NCBI GenBank assembly: GCA_008508345.1
Contig: QNGE01001718.1
Span: 37,101-101,100 of the forward strand
Reading direction: 5' to 3'
DNA length: 64,000 nt
DNA from: Paragonimus westermani
Lineage: Eukaryota > Platyhelminthes > Trematoda > Plagiorchiida > Troglotrematidae
The position numbers were made by a program, and so were the translations under genes. How positions within the stretch are numbered: the first letter of the stretch is position 1; each line of letters opens with the position of its first letter. The notes under the pieces were generated by a model, which saw only the letters and a list, made by a program, of their open reading frames with translations, was not told where the DNA came from and did no database searches. Shown piece after piece: positions 50,651 through 61,679 of this stretch.

Positions 50651-53234
50651 TCTCTGCTGCTTGACCTATAAATGTTGTTTAAAAATAATTCAGAATGAAG
50701 CTTCCTGATGCGTTTTCTTCGTCTGTAGGGAAAAAATGCTACTTGTCGTTTGATGGTAGATAACCTGTAGCCAAAAGATACAGTCACCCTGTGCTTTTGT
50801 CACACCTCGTATTTCCATCTACACTAGATTACTCATCACTTCTAGAATTTACGAAACAGTTGATGTAATGTTGCTCGGTCATCGGATGGACAGCCACAAC
50901 AAAGTTTTTTTAGTTTTCTTGACACTACGGATATTCCTTCTAAAATGTACATCAAGAAATGAGGAGAATGGCTGGTCACACTTAGTCATACAGGAATGCA
51001 GTTTTTGTTGGAATCTTCCAGGAAGCAACTTCGTAAGCAGTTCTGGGGCTCTGGATGAACTCTTGTTCAAAAGAGCTAAAAGCAGCAGTCTAATTCTTTT
51101 AACACAAAGCGCATCTGAGAGTAGCTTACACCAAACGTACACACTTCTGCACACGTGTGATCAACCACCTATAGCCCTCCGCTCATCATTGAGATGTGAA
51201 CAGTTATGGAGTCAGTTTATTATACTTCGGCTTCATGTGGACAAACCCGTGTGCAAACAGAACTGCCTTCCAGTTTGAGTCCACTCAAAAAATAAAGCAT
51301 CGCCCACCTGTTTGGTCAAGAAGAATTCGGTGTAGTTATTCAAAATCTACTCGTTTGTTACAAACCGGTGCTACAGTTGTCTTGGTCATCTTGCCAACTC
51401 TGTTGCACAAATCACCATTATATGCACAAATTGTACTGAAAGTACACTAGTGTCCTGGTTACAACCGACACTCATAATTTGGGGTGCTCAGATGCATTCA
51501 GGACAAATGTCGAATCGCGTCATTGTATTGTAATTTAGCTGAGCGAACGATTCCAATTTGCACCTCGCCACTGAGAGAGTAAAAAACTCTTGATTAACAA
51601 TCTTCCCTAGTAGATCAGCTTGCAAGACGGAACGACGCCGTAGACATCAGTTGTCGATAGGGAAGCATTTGGAAATGGAAAGCCTGAGCAAGCAATGAAA
51701 CCATGAAGATGACAATTGATAACACAATTGTATTACAACTCGTTCTTAACGTTGTGGCATTCTCAGTCTTTTTATCAATAACATGTTAAGCACGGCGCCA
51801 AAACTGTTTGACTTCACTCAAACTAAATTTGGTGCGGATATGTTACACATGTTTCAGTTAAGTTTACATGCCTCAGCCAGCACTGAGCTATCGAGCCTTC
51901 TTCCAAATCTAGTAAGAGAACTAGGCGGAAAAGAGTTTACGGAAAGTGAACAAGCAGACAGAAATGACAGAGCGAAGAGATAAGAGACATCCCTTTTGTT
52001 TCAGATGCCAGCATCCTTAACAAAACTGGAAATAAATAGAGTAAAACGCATCTGACCGAACGGTACTTATCAAGGTCCAAACCATCATGAAGAAAGGAAT
52101 AATGAACGAGCAATAATTGGTCGGCTGTCATCCTGGTCAACAATATCTAAGCCATCAACCACTGTTCAATCAGACCATTTGAAAAATTCCAGTCGAATAA
52201 GTCAAACTTAAGGCGTCAAGATTATTTGAGAACTTTTCTTTGGTCACACAATTTATTCTCGCAGGCATAGTTTCCCACACCGATTTTTACTGAAAACAGT
52301 GCATCTGGAAATTTGTGAGATATTTTATTTGAAGTACAGTGGACTTGTGGAAAATCCATCTCCGTTCAATATCTGCTTGCTTGTTGGCAGTGACTGTTCT
52401 ATCCAATATGGCCAGTTGTCTGACTACCCAACTTCCTATCTTCAGGTTTCCTGTTGTAAGAAAACAATCCTCATTCGCACGGACAGATATTTTTCCTTTC
52501 GACTGTGCATGAAGAAAGAAAACAATTTTGAATCAACACATTTCAAAACCATCACATGTGATATGGATTGTTACATCTTTTTTCAACTTTTACATGACCT
52601 TCTTGATTGTCATCATAATTATTCTCTGACTTAGGCAAACTCTGTCCTCTATTAACTGGAGATGTGAGTACAGTAGCTGAAAGTTCACCCCTCCTCCAGA
52701 GTTATATATATTGACTTAAGATGACTTGACCTGAATATTCAAAGTGCTCATCGTTAGTCTGCTCACATGCAAGCGTTCACCTGAGACATGAGTCTGTAAC
52801 TGATTAGAGTGTGACGATTCCATACGATCCGACGTTTGTTCTTGATATACCTAATGGTGTCTTTTGTAACCGGGGTAGGGAATTTGTCGGTTCTGTATGT
52901 CTGCTTATACATTGCTGCTCTCTGTGTACGCGCGTTAGTGTATTCTGTATGTCATCTTACTGTATTGGTAGCTTGTTCCTCCCTACTAAGTTCTTATTTC
53001 TTTCCGTCTGCTCCGCTCCTGTAAACTGTTAAAGTGGTATTCTCCACAAAACTCGAAAACAAGCAAGTGTGGTTCATCATCGGAACTCCTTTCAGTACAT
53101 TTTTGTGAGTTCGAAACTGATGGGCAACCATTCACTCGGGGTCATAGTGGAGTGGTTTGCGGAAGTTCAGACACAGATCGTGGTTGTTGCAATGGATTCG
53201 AGACGGATGGAATTCTGAATTCAACGTCAGTCGG

Positions 53235-53400
53235 TAAACTAGTTTCAATAAGCGTCACTCAAAAAGAAACACTGGACGTGAGGTTCGCTGTTGTTAGAGC
53301 TTATTGGTGGTGACGTACCTTTGTATTACCGGGATCTGAACTCCAGTCACACTTCCATCACCTATAAGCCAGTTGGTCTTGAGGTTGTGGACCTCACTTT
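53235..53400 (-). mobile_element. tRNA-headed SINE, copy 3 (minus strand)
   Basis: On the minus strand a B-box-like GGAGTTCAGATCCCGG (53331-53346) is followed by AAGCTCTAA, CAGCGAA, CGTC and CAGTG in the order and spacing of the 57.4 kb copy. The CTGACGA core is unrecognisable (ACCAATA in its place). This is a strongly diverged member. Confidence 0.6.
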
Positions 53401-55301
53401 GGGCCTGACCGAATAAACGTCCGTAAACGCTCACGTGAGTAGGATTCAACTTACTCATTAGTCTCGGGAGGAAGATACACTAACTGTCCTGTTAACCGCA
53501 CTCAATGACCCCACGATTACCATTTTTCTGCAGGTTGAAATCACAAAAATAACCAGACGCTCCGAGCGATATACACAACGGAACAGAACATTGTTCGTTC
53601 AAGATTTTTACACCGCATACTAGCCCTGTAAGGTCGTTCGCGAATATGCATCAGTTCATGAAATCCACCCACCAATCTCAGTAACCTTACTGCGTCCTTC
53701 CCCTATTCACTATACTAATGGAACCTGAGCACTGTTTCACCCGAAGCATCCTGCTTGCTAACAATGCACCTCGTGACTGGTTTCATCTCCATTCTACATC
53801 ATACGATGAACTTACCAGGCCAGACAACAAAATCTAATCACTTTTCATTTATAGGTCTTGATCAGTTTGATGGATGCATTTCGGAATTTTATTTACAACA
53901 GCCCATATCAGCCCTGTTTCACGCAGTTGTTTTGTTCTGCAATGTTTTCTTGTGGTCTAGCTTTCAGTAACTACCATAGCGAGCCTCTTCTAGTGCTTTC
54001 GTAGGATTTAAGAGCTATGAACATTGAACAAATATTTATAATAAACACAACCTTGCTTTGTGCTGAAAAAAATATCCGTTGTGAGATCACCGGAACTGTG
54101 AAGGCACCTATTGGATAAGTACATGTCACGTTATTTGGGGTAATAATGCACATGCAGTCAGAACGCTTCCCACACACAAGCACTTTGCGGCTTGGTCGTG
54201 TCCGGACTGTTTGTTGGAGTACTTTCTCCCAGGAAAAATTTCTCGACAGGCAACTTTCCGGCAGAAGACACATTTTTACGCAGCAGGCTATGTACTATGA
54301 GAAAGTAATTCTCAAAGAACCGGACGCGAAGTAATCTTTAGGATTAGGAAAGCCTAACTCTCTCCAGAAAGAAGTGTTCAGACGGGATTGTCAAACCCAA
54401 TGTGGACTGTGTCCATCCAGAGTAAAGGGGTGATAGCAAGCCATAAATCAGTTACATGAAAATTCCTCCGTCACAAACGATGCTCATAGGACTGATGGCC
54501 GAACTGATGACAACGTTGACTCTCAAAGCGAGCGGCAGCTACATAGAGCCTCCTTTCAGATTGTTTCCGCCTGATGGGTTCAAACAGAGACGATACCGGT
54601 CATGGAGTGTTTGCGTGAGGTTGAATATCAAAAAGTTCAACATCAAAACCCATTTGGTTAACAGATTAACAAAATAAGTACACAGAATTGTTTTACACAA
54701 TTCGTCACACCGTTTTGGAAGTTCAAAGTCTAATCTAAGCCTAGTGCAGATTAAGGTCTGCTCAGCTGGAGCAAAACAATTTTATCCGGTTATCCTACAG
54801 CCCGGAACAGACTGGCAGTGTCTCACTTTACGTGTAAAAGTTTCCTCACAGGGAAACAGCTGTTTGACATCGCTTATCTAAACAGCGCGTTGTTAGTTCT
54901 CTGTTTTGTGCGTGCACCTTATACTTGTTATTCTCGTTTTTCATAACTTGTGACCCACTACTACCATGTGAAGACAAAGTAATCGGTATATCACGCTCGA
55001 AATTCAGGTAGCTAGTAGGTCAAAACGAAATTGGCTTGACGGTATCCCATTATGCGCCACGAACGTGTGGTTGTACACTCACCATCCTTACGAAGCAAAG
55101 TGTCCCTATTCGTTCTATTGCATTCACATCATCTGGGTTCCATCAGAAGAAATTTAAGAAATTTTCAACCAAAGTACGTTCACAACTTGAACATGCATTG
55201 CTGTAAATCCTCTGTCGTCCAAATTATCCTCCCCTATCTACTTACTCTATGTAAACACATGTGAGTTCTGACTTTCTTGCTCTCCTGTTTACGCATTATA
55301 G

Positions 55302-55440
55302 ACTTGACACTAGTGTGGTGGATATGGACGGAGTCCAGTTGAAACGGGGAGATCTGAGCATTGTGTTCAATCCAAAAAATCGTCCTGCATTGATGTTATT
55401 CAATCACAAAAAGCGAACGTACCGATCTATCGGAGAGAAG
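55302..55440 (+). CDS. ANKRD13-family protein, exon E (GPCR-chaperone domain start)
   Basis: This exon belongs to the conserved C-terminal domain of ANKRD13-type proteins. Seen: acceptor TTATAG ending at 55301, then LDTSVVDMDGVQLKRGDLSI and later KKRTYRSIGEK, with a strong donor GTAAGA at 55441. Known: in ANKRD13C the domain opens with 'IRLDTTL.DF...K.QRGD.SFIFNG...P', which is matched closely. The first base completes a codon from an upstream exon in phase 2, and the exon ends in phase 0. The following exons of this domain were not found before the window end. The frame upstream of the acceptor (from 55261) is intron. Confidence 0.8.
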
Positions 55441-57354
55441 GTAAGACTGCCGTCTGGCAAAAGCGTAAATACAATTTTGTTACGTAACAAGAGTTTTAAG
55501 TTCTCTTATTGTGCGGACTGAAAGCATTTTCTATCTGTTGATCAAATTTCATGTTCATGTTGAGTAATGTGGTGTAGAATTTATAGAAACACCATTACAG
55601 CATAAATGTTATTTAGAAACCAAATAGTCATAAACTGAACCATTTGTCCCACCAATCGCATTAACTTGTCTCGCACGGATTCGACGAGGTGAACTGTGTT
55701 ATGACTTCTCACTGGTGGGTGCGTTCGTCATGCGAGGAGTCCTCAGTCTACGATATTGCGCTCTGCGGTTTAGGGGAGTTTAAGTATGTTCATTGATGCA
55801 TGTGCGAACCCACCCAAATTATCGAGTGAAGCGTCCTGTATATGCGCCACAATTTGATATAAATTAAATAGTTGGTGACGGGACACATGATACAGACGGA
55901 AACGATACACTAGGTTCCGGACGTCATTCGGCCGTCTGGGGGCAAGCGAATGCCGACTTTGTACTGCTGATGTGTAGGTGTGCCCTCTAAAGTGGAGGTG
56001 AATGTTCTATCCAGAATCCCAAATTACCTCCATGAACGCTAGAGTGCTTAGGGGGCAATGACGGGACTCTTATCGCGGACTGGACACCGAACCTAAACTT
56101 CCACTTTAGGCAGGACTACTGTGTTGATGATTGAGGACTTGAAAGGCTACATTACTCAGTGCTTGCTCCCCCTGTTTTAAGTTGAGTTGTGATATCACCA
56201 GAATAATAACGACAACCCGCACCACGTACTCGAAAATGACTCACAGAAAGGGGGAAAATGGGTTATCGGCGTCAGTGTTTCCGTCAGAACATGACGACAT
56301 GTTTCGGACATGACAAAGATGCGTTCACACTGGCAAGCTACATGGGTGTGAGTAATGGGTGACCCAGAGAATGAAAACTATGGCTACTGTACAATGCATT
56401 ATCGCAGCATGCAACTTCTGTTATAGGTTTTACTGTGTCGTTTTCTCAGGCGTCAGAGACAATCGTTTTACCCTAATTGGAGGTGGACTTTGAAAAAATT
56501 TTTGTTTGACCAGTTCGGTGTACGCTTAAGCAAAGTTTGTGTCTGTCTTCAGTGCTTCTGCATTTCACTAAATGAAGCATAATCCACCTTTGTAACTATG
56601 TACTTCTTTGGACCTAACTCAGCCCAGCCACCACGCACGGTCAGCTGTCAAAGTATAAATATCAACAGTTCACTTGCTTAAATGCGTCTCCCGAATCTGG
56701 CCCTGTGAATACTATGGACTTGGATTGACTTCTATGTAATACCACCACTCGGTGCACACTCCAGAATGTGAACAACAAGCCGTACAATCGCCGAAGTTCA
56801 CAATACCGCATGCTGTCAAAATACCTTAATGTACGTCGTCCAACAAGAATGTAAACACGCGTGACCGTCGACAGATTGTTAATAGAGTACAGAACGACTG
56901 TGAAAGTGCAGTCCTTTCGACAATGGCAGGCGTCGAATTCGCGCCACCTGTCGGCACGCCGCAGTGAGATTCATTTTATTTCTTAATCACGGGGGCTAAG
57001 TAAGATGTGTTAGTGAAATGTAGATGAGAGCGTACGGTGTTTTACAGTTCCCCCTCATTAAATATGGGGCGGATAGCTTAAATTTAAGGATTCCATGAAT
57101 TTATGATTCTAAGGCTGAAATCGGTCACGATACAAGGAACACTAAAAATGGCATTACTTTACTGTATGCCAACCGTAATATGGTATTGTGATATCCATAT
57201 TGGCTTACGCACGGTCAACCGTTTCCTCTTGATTTACCCTCAGTTTCATTGGTTGATTCAGAGAGAGCGTGAACTGACGTGTGCGGTCCAAACTAAGGTA
57301 ATCATTGCTCACAAGCGAGAGTGGTTGAGCGTTCAGACTTGATAATTCGGTCTT
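55441..57354. other. No further exon recognised
   Basis: This should be intron of the ankyrin gene or lie beyond its end. I searched for the next conserved segment of the ANKRD13 domain and did not find it. No repeat or RNA gene stands out. Confidence 0.45.
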
Positions 57355-57565
57355 GCCTAATGCCAATGGCGCAGTGGTCAACAAGGTTGCCTCATGATTG
57401 GAATGGCCGGAGTTCAAATCCCGGCCGTGGCAAGGATATGCACTACTGACGAGCTCTAATGAGAGCGAAACTCGAGTCTAGTGGTTCTTTTCGAAAGAGG
57501 CTGGCTGGAAAGTCTATCTGAATGCGAAGGCTGCGATCATATGTGAGTGATGTTCAACCTAAAAA
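57355..57565 (+). mobile_element. tRNA-headed SINE with intact hammerhead, copy 4
   Basis: This is a short interspersed element transcribed by RNA polymerase III from an internal tRNA-like promoter. Seen: A-box-like TGGCGCAGTGGTCAA (57367-57381), B-box GAGTTCAAATCCC (57410-57422), then a hammerhead ribozyme (separate entry) and a tail with GAATGCGAAGGCTGCGATCA (57520-57539). Known: schistosome Sm-alpha repeats combine a pol III promoter with a self-cleaving hammerhead. The same plan is visible here, and four other copies in this window share it. It depends on enzymes of another element for movement. This copy is the least diverged. Confidence 0.85.
57441..57483 (+). ncRNA. Type I hammerhead ribozyme
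   Basis: A self-cleaving RNA motif with all conserved parts in place. Stem I: CACTA (57441-57445) pairs with TAGTG (57479-57483), 5 of 5. Core: CTGACGA (57446-57452). Stem II: GCTCT (57453-57457) pairs with AGAGC (57462-57466), with loop AATG. Then GAAA (57467-57470). Stem III is minimal: AC (57470-57471) pairs with GT (57476-57477) around TCGA. The cleavage site GTC ends at 57478. The order stem I, core, stem II, GAAA, short stem III is the type I arrangement seen in Sm-alpha-like repeats. The very short stem III suggests cleavage may work best as a dimer, as known for that family. Activity is inferred. Confidence 0.85.
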
Positions 57566-59159
57566 GTAATCAAAAATAGTAAGCGATTTAAAAGTTTCAA
57601 TGGCGTCTGTGTCCCACGCGTGCTTAGACTCAAGCTGAGTTCTGATTGGTCGCGCCTTCATTGACCAACGCCTGAGAATGACGCTACCGCTCAGCCTGAG
57701 TCACATGTTCTCCCCACAACTGTTATTGCCTGTGAAGCATACTGCTGATTGCACCCCAATGGAAATACAGCACTGGCGTCGCCTGAGTGAGTTTGTGCAA
57801 AACACGAACCAGCGATCATGTACGTTTCTTTGCCTACCTGGAATGTTGGCATATTTTGGTGAATGTTTTTGTGAAGACTGTGTCACCTCGTGTTACGACA
57901 CCGTGGCGGTGTATTTGGGTTTAGCTAACTGATAAAGAGGTGGCCTTACGGAAAATGTTTTCCTTCGGCCGATTGTGATGTGGTCGGTAAGCTTGCGGGC
58001 GATGAGGTGTTCCGAACTGCTGCGCCATCCTCTAGGTGAACCATAAGAACGAGGAAAAAATGCAATCTCGTCTGTGTTACACATACGAACAAGTGTGGAG
58101 GCATTGAAATGGTGTAAAACTGTACCTCTGCTTACGTTCAAAGCAGTGACGCTCCCTAACTTTTACACACAGCGAATAGCTATCCATCATTTTCTGCACT
58201 AGGGATTATGAATTCAGCCCCACGCTTATGATCACATTCAAATATATTAGTCAAATAAGTAAGGTGTACAATCGATACCCAGTTCATTCTCTAAAAAAGC
58301 CACTCCAAACAAGGTGTCTTTTGTCCTCCGGTTTGTATTTTACGAGTGAAACCAAGTTAAACATAAGCCTGTCAGCTCGGACTGCAGTTGGTTAACCGTC
58401 TATCAGGTAAGGCGATTTATTACTACAGGGTCATTCATGCTTAGCTGTTGACCCATCAACATCACCATAACAGACATGAGGATGACCAGAAGTAACAGTG
58501 GTTCGGGTCGCTGATAAACTTGACAACGTCGTCGATTACCATAAAACACGAAAACGTTATGGTAAAGGTTGGAAAATTTTGAAAGAAGCCTGAGTGGAAG
58601 ATCTAGAAACAGCATGAATGTAGGTACGCCATCGATTGCAGCACACAGACATCTTGGATGGCCCTTCCAACCAACAATTCGAGTGATCACGAGGACACCA
58701 GCCAGGCAGGTGACACCTACACACTTCGCTCAATGGAAAAGTCAGAATCCTCTTATTTCCTGATCCCACTATTGCTTGATCGCCACTCGATTTCACCCTA
58801 CTGTTGGTGGTCTTAGTGCATAAGGCCCGACATAGAAAACGCCCAACTTGCAGGCGGAATACGTGACCCAACCATCTCGAGGTGGTTAGCTGGCAAGTTG
58901 ATCACACAGCTCCGACGTTCCGGAATACGCGCCGTCTGAAAGCCGTGTTGATCACGTGATCAGTTCACTTGATGTGGACTGATCGGCCGAGACACTGATG
59001 ACCAAACACAGCGGGGCTGTCAGTAGTTTTGTTTACTGATGACTAGTGGGGGTTTTCGGTTTGAATACAGATTGAATATCATTCACAATTGATCGGAGCT
59101 GTCGCAGTTCCATAGACTTCCCTGTCTACCGCTTTGGATATTTCGGTCGTGTCTGGTAT
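57566..59159. other. No gene recognised; one 14-bp palindrome
   Basis: Open frames at 57678-57932 (+) and 58403-58871 (-) have no domain I recognise and no good splice sites. TGATCACGTGATCA at 58949-58962 is a perfect 14-bp palindrome. Confidence 0.45.
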
Positions 59160-59375
59160 GAGGTCAATGGCGCAGTGGTCAACGCGGATGCCTCGTGGAA
59201 GCGTGGCCTGAGTTCTAGTGCAGGCCGTGGCGTGGCAAGGATATACACTACCGACGGGTTCCAACAGGAGGGAGTTTCGAGTCCGGTGCCTGTTTTCGGA
59301 AGGGGCTGACATAAAAGTTTGTGGGAATGCGACAGCTCCGATCAATTGTGGTTTTTTTCAATCTGTGTGAATATC
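59160..59375 (+). mobile_element. tRNA-headed SINE with mutated hammerhead, copy 5
   Basis: The A-box-like TGGCGCAGTGGTCAACGCGG (59168-59187) is well kept. The B-box region is damaged (GAGTTCTAGTGCAGG). The hammerhead core reads CCGACGG instead of CTGACGA, and GAAAC is lost. The cleavage-site region (GAGTCCGGTG) and the distal tail (GGGAATGCGACAGCTCCGATCA, near 59324) are recognisable. This copy lies 1.8 kb from copy 4 in the same orientation. Confidence 0.75.
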
Positions 59376-59544
59376 TTTGTTGCGAACAGGCCACGTTTGC
59401 GAACCACAGGGCACATCAGAACGTACACACGCATTATCTACCCTTCGGTTCAGCGACAATCGAACGTCTTTCTGACTACACATATGAAGCCGGCTGGTAA
59501 GAGCAACATGTGTCTTTGCTATCCTCTCTCATATCTCATCAGCA

Positions 59545-61560
59545 GTATTACAAGCTGACGAGATAGCGCTGCTCAAATGTGTGAAACTGTCCACAATCTT
59601 GGGCGGATTACCCGCAGTGGAGAAAGTAGGAATGGAAACGTTCCAGTTTCTATGCAGTTCTTTGCATTTTGAAGATGTGGAGCAGATTCCACATTAACCA
59701 GCCCGGTCACTCACATTGTTTAGCATAGTCTGCATGCCCTCGATCGGGGTGCTAAGTCAAACACCTTGTGCAACCCCCACTCCTGTTAACTTAAGGTCAG
59801 AGAGAAACTCAAAACCAATTTCATTGGATGCCTCAAGTGCAACTTCCAGGATGAATGAATGAATGAATGAATTTTACAGGGTGGGGAGATCGAACAATCT
59901 TGATGAACACCATTAGAAGCAGGGAACGCACCAAATAATTCTCCATGAGTAGGCGAATCGAAATCAACCTTTAAGTCTAAAAATACCACTACCTTTGGCT
60001 ATCTTTAGGAGTTTCGATTCTCAATGATCTGTCACAAGTTAAAGATGTAATTAATGCACCCTCGGTCGGACCAGAATCCTGATTTTTCTTCACGTTGCTG
60101 ACTTCCTCTGGGCTTAGTGAACGGACATAATATAATGTTGATGAGTAACTTGAAAGCAGTAGACAGATTGATTTCTTTCTTGCTGTCATATAAACCTTTG
60201 GTCTTGTTTTACAAACGGGAACTACAAATGCTAAGCATCATTCACGAGGTACCACTCTGAGTTCCGAAATCGCCTTAAGGATTTTTGTCTTTCCTGATAC
60301 CAGCCCCTCCTCCCACCAACTTTGAAAAGATAATGACGGAACAGATCTGGTGTAGAATATTTGTTTCACTCCTAAAGACCAGGCTCCAGGGCCACTTTTG
60401 CTTCCGACGGAGCACTTTCTTGAGAGTAATAACTCATCATTCTGTTACTGTCGTCTACGTGGTTTGGTTAAGGCCAGCTGGACTCTTCCTAGAAATGTTC
60501 AACCCACTTCTCAAGTCGGCGCTACTGGTTGGTGATAAGTGAACCATCTTTTTTCCGTCTTGTCTCACACAGACTCGACATCCACTACAACCACGGATAA
60601 GGAATGAAGACTTCCTGCTACTGCCAAATAAAAAGGTTCTCTCCATCTCTTTCGACTGTTCGACCAAGTGGTGTTCACCGTCTTTCATTAGGCTTCCGAC
60701 CAGCTTGCATTTAAATTCCCGACGGTGGTCACCATAGTCCAAGCCAATTCGAATCGAAAGACGCGTGCTCATTAGGCTTATCGTAGCGACAGAAATATAG
60801 TTCTGTTCCACCTGCACAGCTCCTTCGAAACATACCTGTTCACAGTGTATACTTTCATAATTGCTGCGATTTGTTCTCAGTGTTGGTTAGGTTCTCTTAA
60901 ATAACTAACTCAATCTGTTCACCGATACTTCCTGCAAGGCGTTCTTCACGCCCTTCTCGCTCGAATGCCAGTTAAGTAGTTTGCATTCACGAGTGTATGA
61001 ACTCTGGGCAAATGACAAAACAAAGCGGGCGCACAGAGCAGAATGGTCCGACTCCAGGCGACTGCTCTAAAATGCACGATAGTCTTCAAGATAGCGGTAC
61101 CACTTGTAAGTAATTGCTATTTGTGCCCATGGCTGTGTAACGCAAGGAGGTCTTCATGTAACACAAGGCTTATTCTGTGTTGAAATGAGGTACTCGGAGT
61201 ATAGAGACCCCGGGATGCGCACAGTTGCAGCAGTATTTTGCTACTGTCGGTGTGTTGTGCCCGGACACTGAACATACTCCTCAGCCGCTTCTGGTCTGAA
61301 GAAGGATGACCAAGCTGATCATTAAGATCATCGGCTGGTATGATGATATCACAGCGTTGTCTGTACCAGAAGGTCGACGAAGGTGTCGTAGAACGCATCT
61401 TTGTAGCATCCTAGCACTTGTTTGTTGGGGCATACGCAGAGATAATGCAAATACGACGCTTTCCGGACGTTTTGACAGACTTAAACCGATACATTGAATC
61501 TGACAGTGCACAGGTGACCACTCAACGCTCTGCTGTGGAACTTAGTGAGATTCACACTCC
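59545..61560 (-). mobile_element. Nearly full-length RTE-like LINE, decayed
   Basis: A non-LTR retrotransposon with endonuclease followed by reverse transcriptase, read from 61560 down. Seen: KRRICIISAYAPTNK and YKDAFYDTFVDLL (61480-61380), DIIIPADDLNDQLGH (about 61340-61300), and LESDHSALCARFVLSFA (about 61060-61010), which keeps the catalytic SDH of the endonuclease. The linker is 60817-60455 (EQSKEMERTFLFGSSRKSS). Reverse transcriptase pieces follow: SGFWSDRGCINYIFNL and VVFLDLKVDFDS (60090-59960), GVHQDCSISPP (about 59900), and IVDSFTHLSSAIS (about 59600-59560). Where YADD should lie the sequence reads TGVGVAQGV, so the polymerase is dead. Many stops and frame changes are present. The 3' end is not resolved. 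A short ATGA repeat (59851-59872) lies inside. Confidence 0.85.
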
Positions 61561-61679
61561 AACTTAGACAAAAGATTCAGCTGCAGCATCACCAAAAAGC
61601 CTGTGAATAAAACTCTCGGATCAAGAGTTATAAAGAGGTGAGATCAAGTGGATAACGGTGATAGAGTCATGAGAAGAAA

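Larger units (their letters stand above)
39208..55301. other. Large intronic region of the ankyrin gene, at least one exon missing
   Basis: Exon D ends in phase 1 and the next recognised exon starts in phase 2. An exon of length 3n+1 must therefore lie in between, unless the two groups belong to different genes. I searched by eye for the short conserved segment (about 20-25 residues) and did not find it. One weak candidate ends at 55259 before a GTGAGT donor (with QIILPYLLTLCKH) but aligns poorly. The region also holds SINE copies 2 and 3, a CpG-rich block and a candidate exon at 40708-40892. One undetermined base (N) lies at 44480. Confidence 0.6.

Noticed and set aside
50868..51278. 136-codon open frame on the + strand
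   Set aside because: The composition shows no domain and the opposite strand is open as well (50879-51154); likely chance.
55052..55264. Open frame ending before a GTGAGT donor as the missing ankyrin exon
   Set aside because: Its phase fits exon E, but the peptide lacks the expected PLLSR segment and the spacing to RLDT is wrong.
57360..57432. Genuine tRNA gene
   Set aside because: A- and B-boxes are present but no cloverleaf with acceptor stem closes, and the unit continues into the SINE body.
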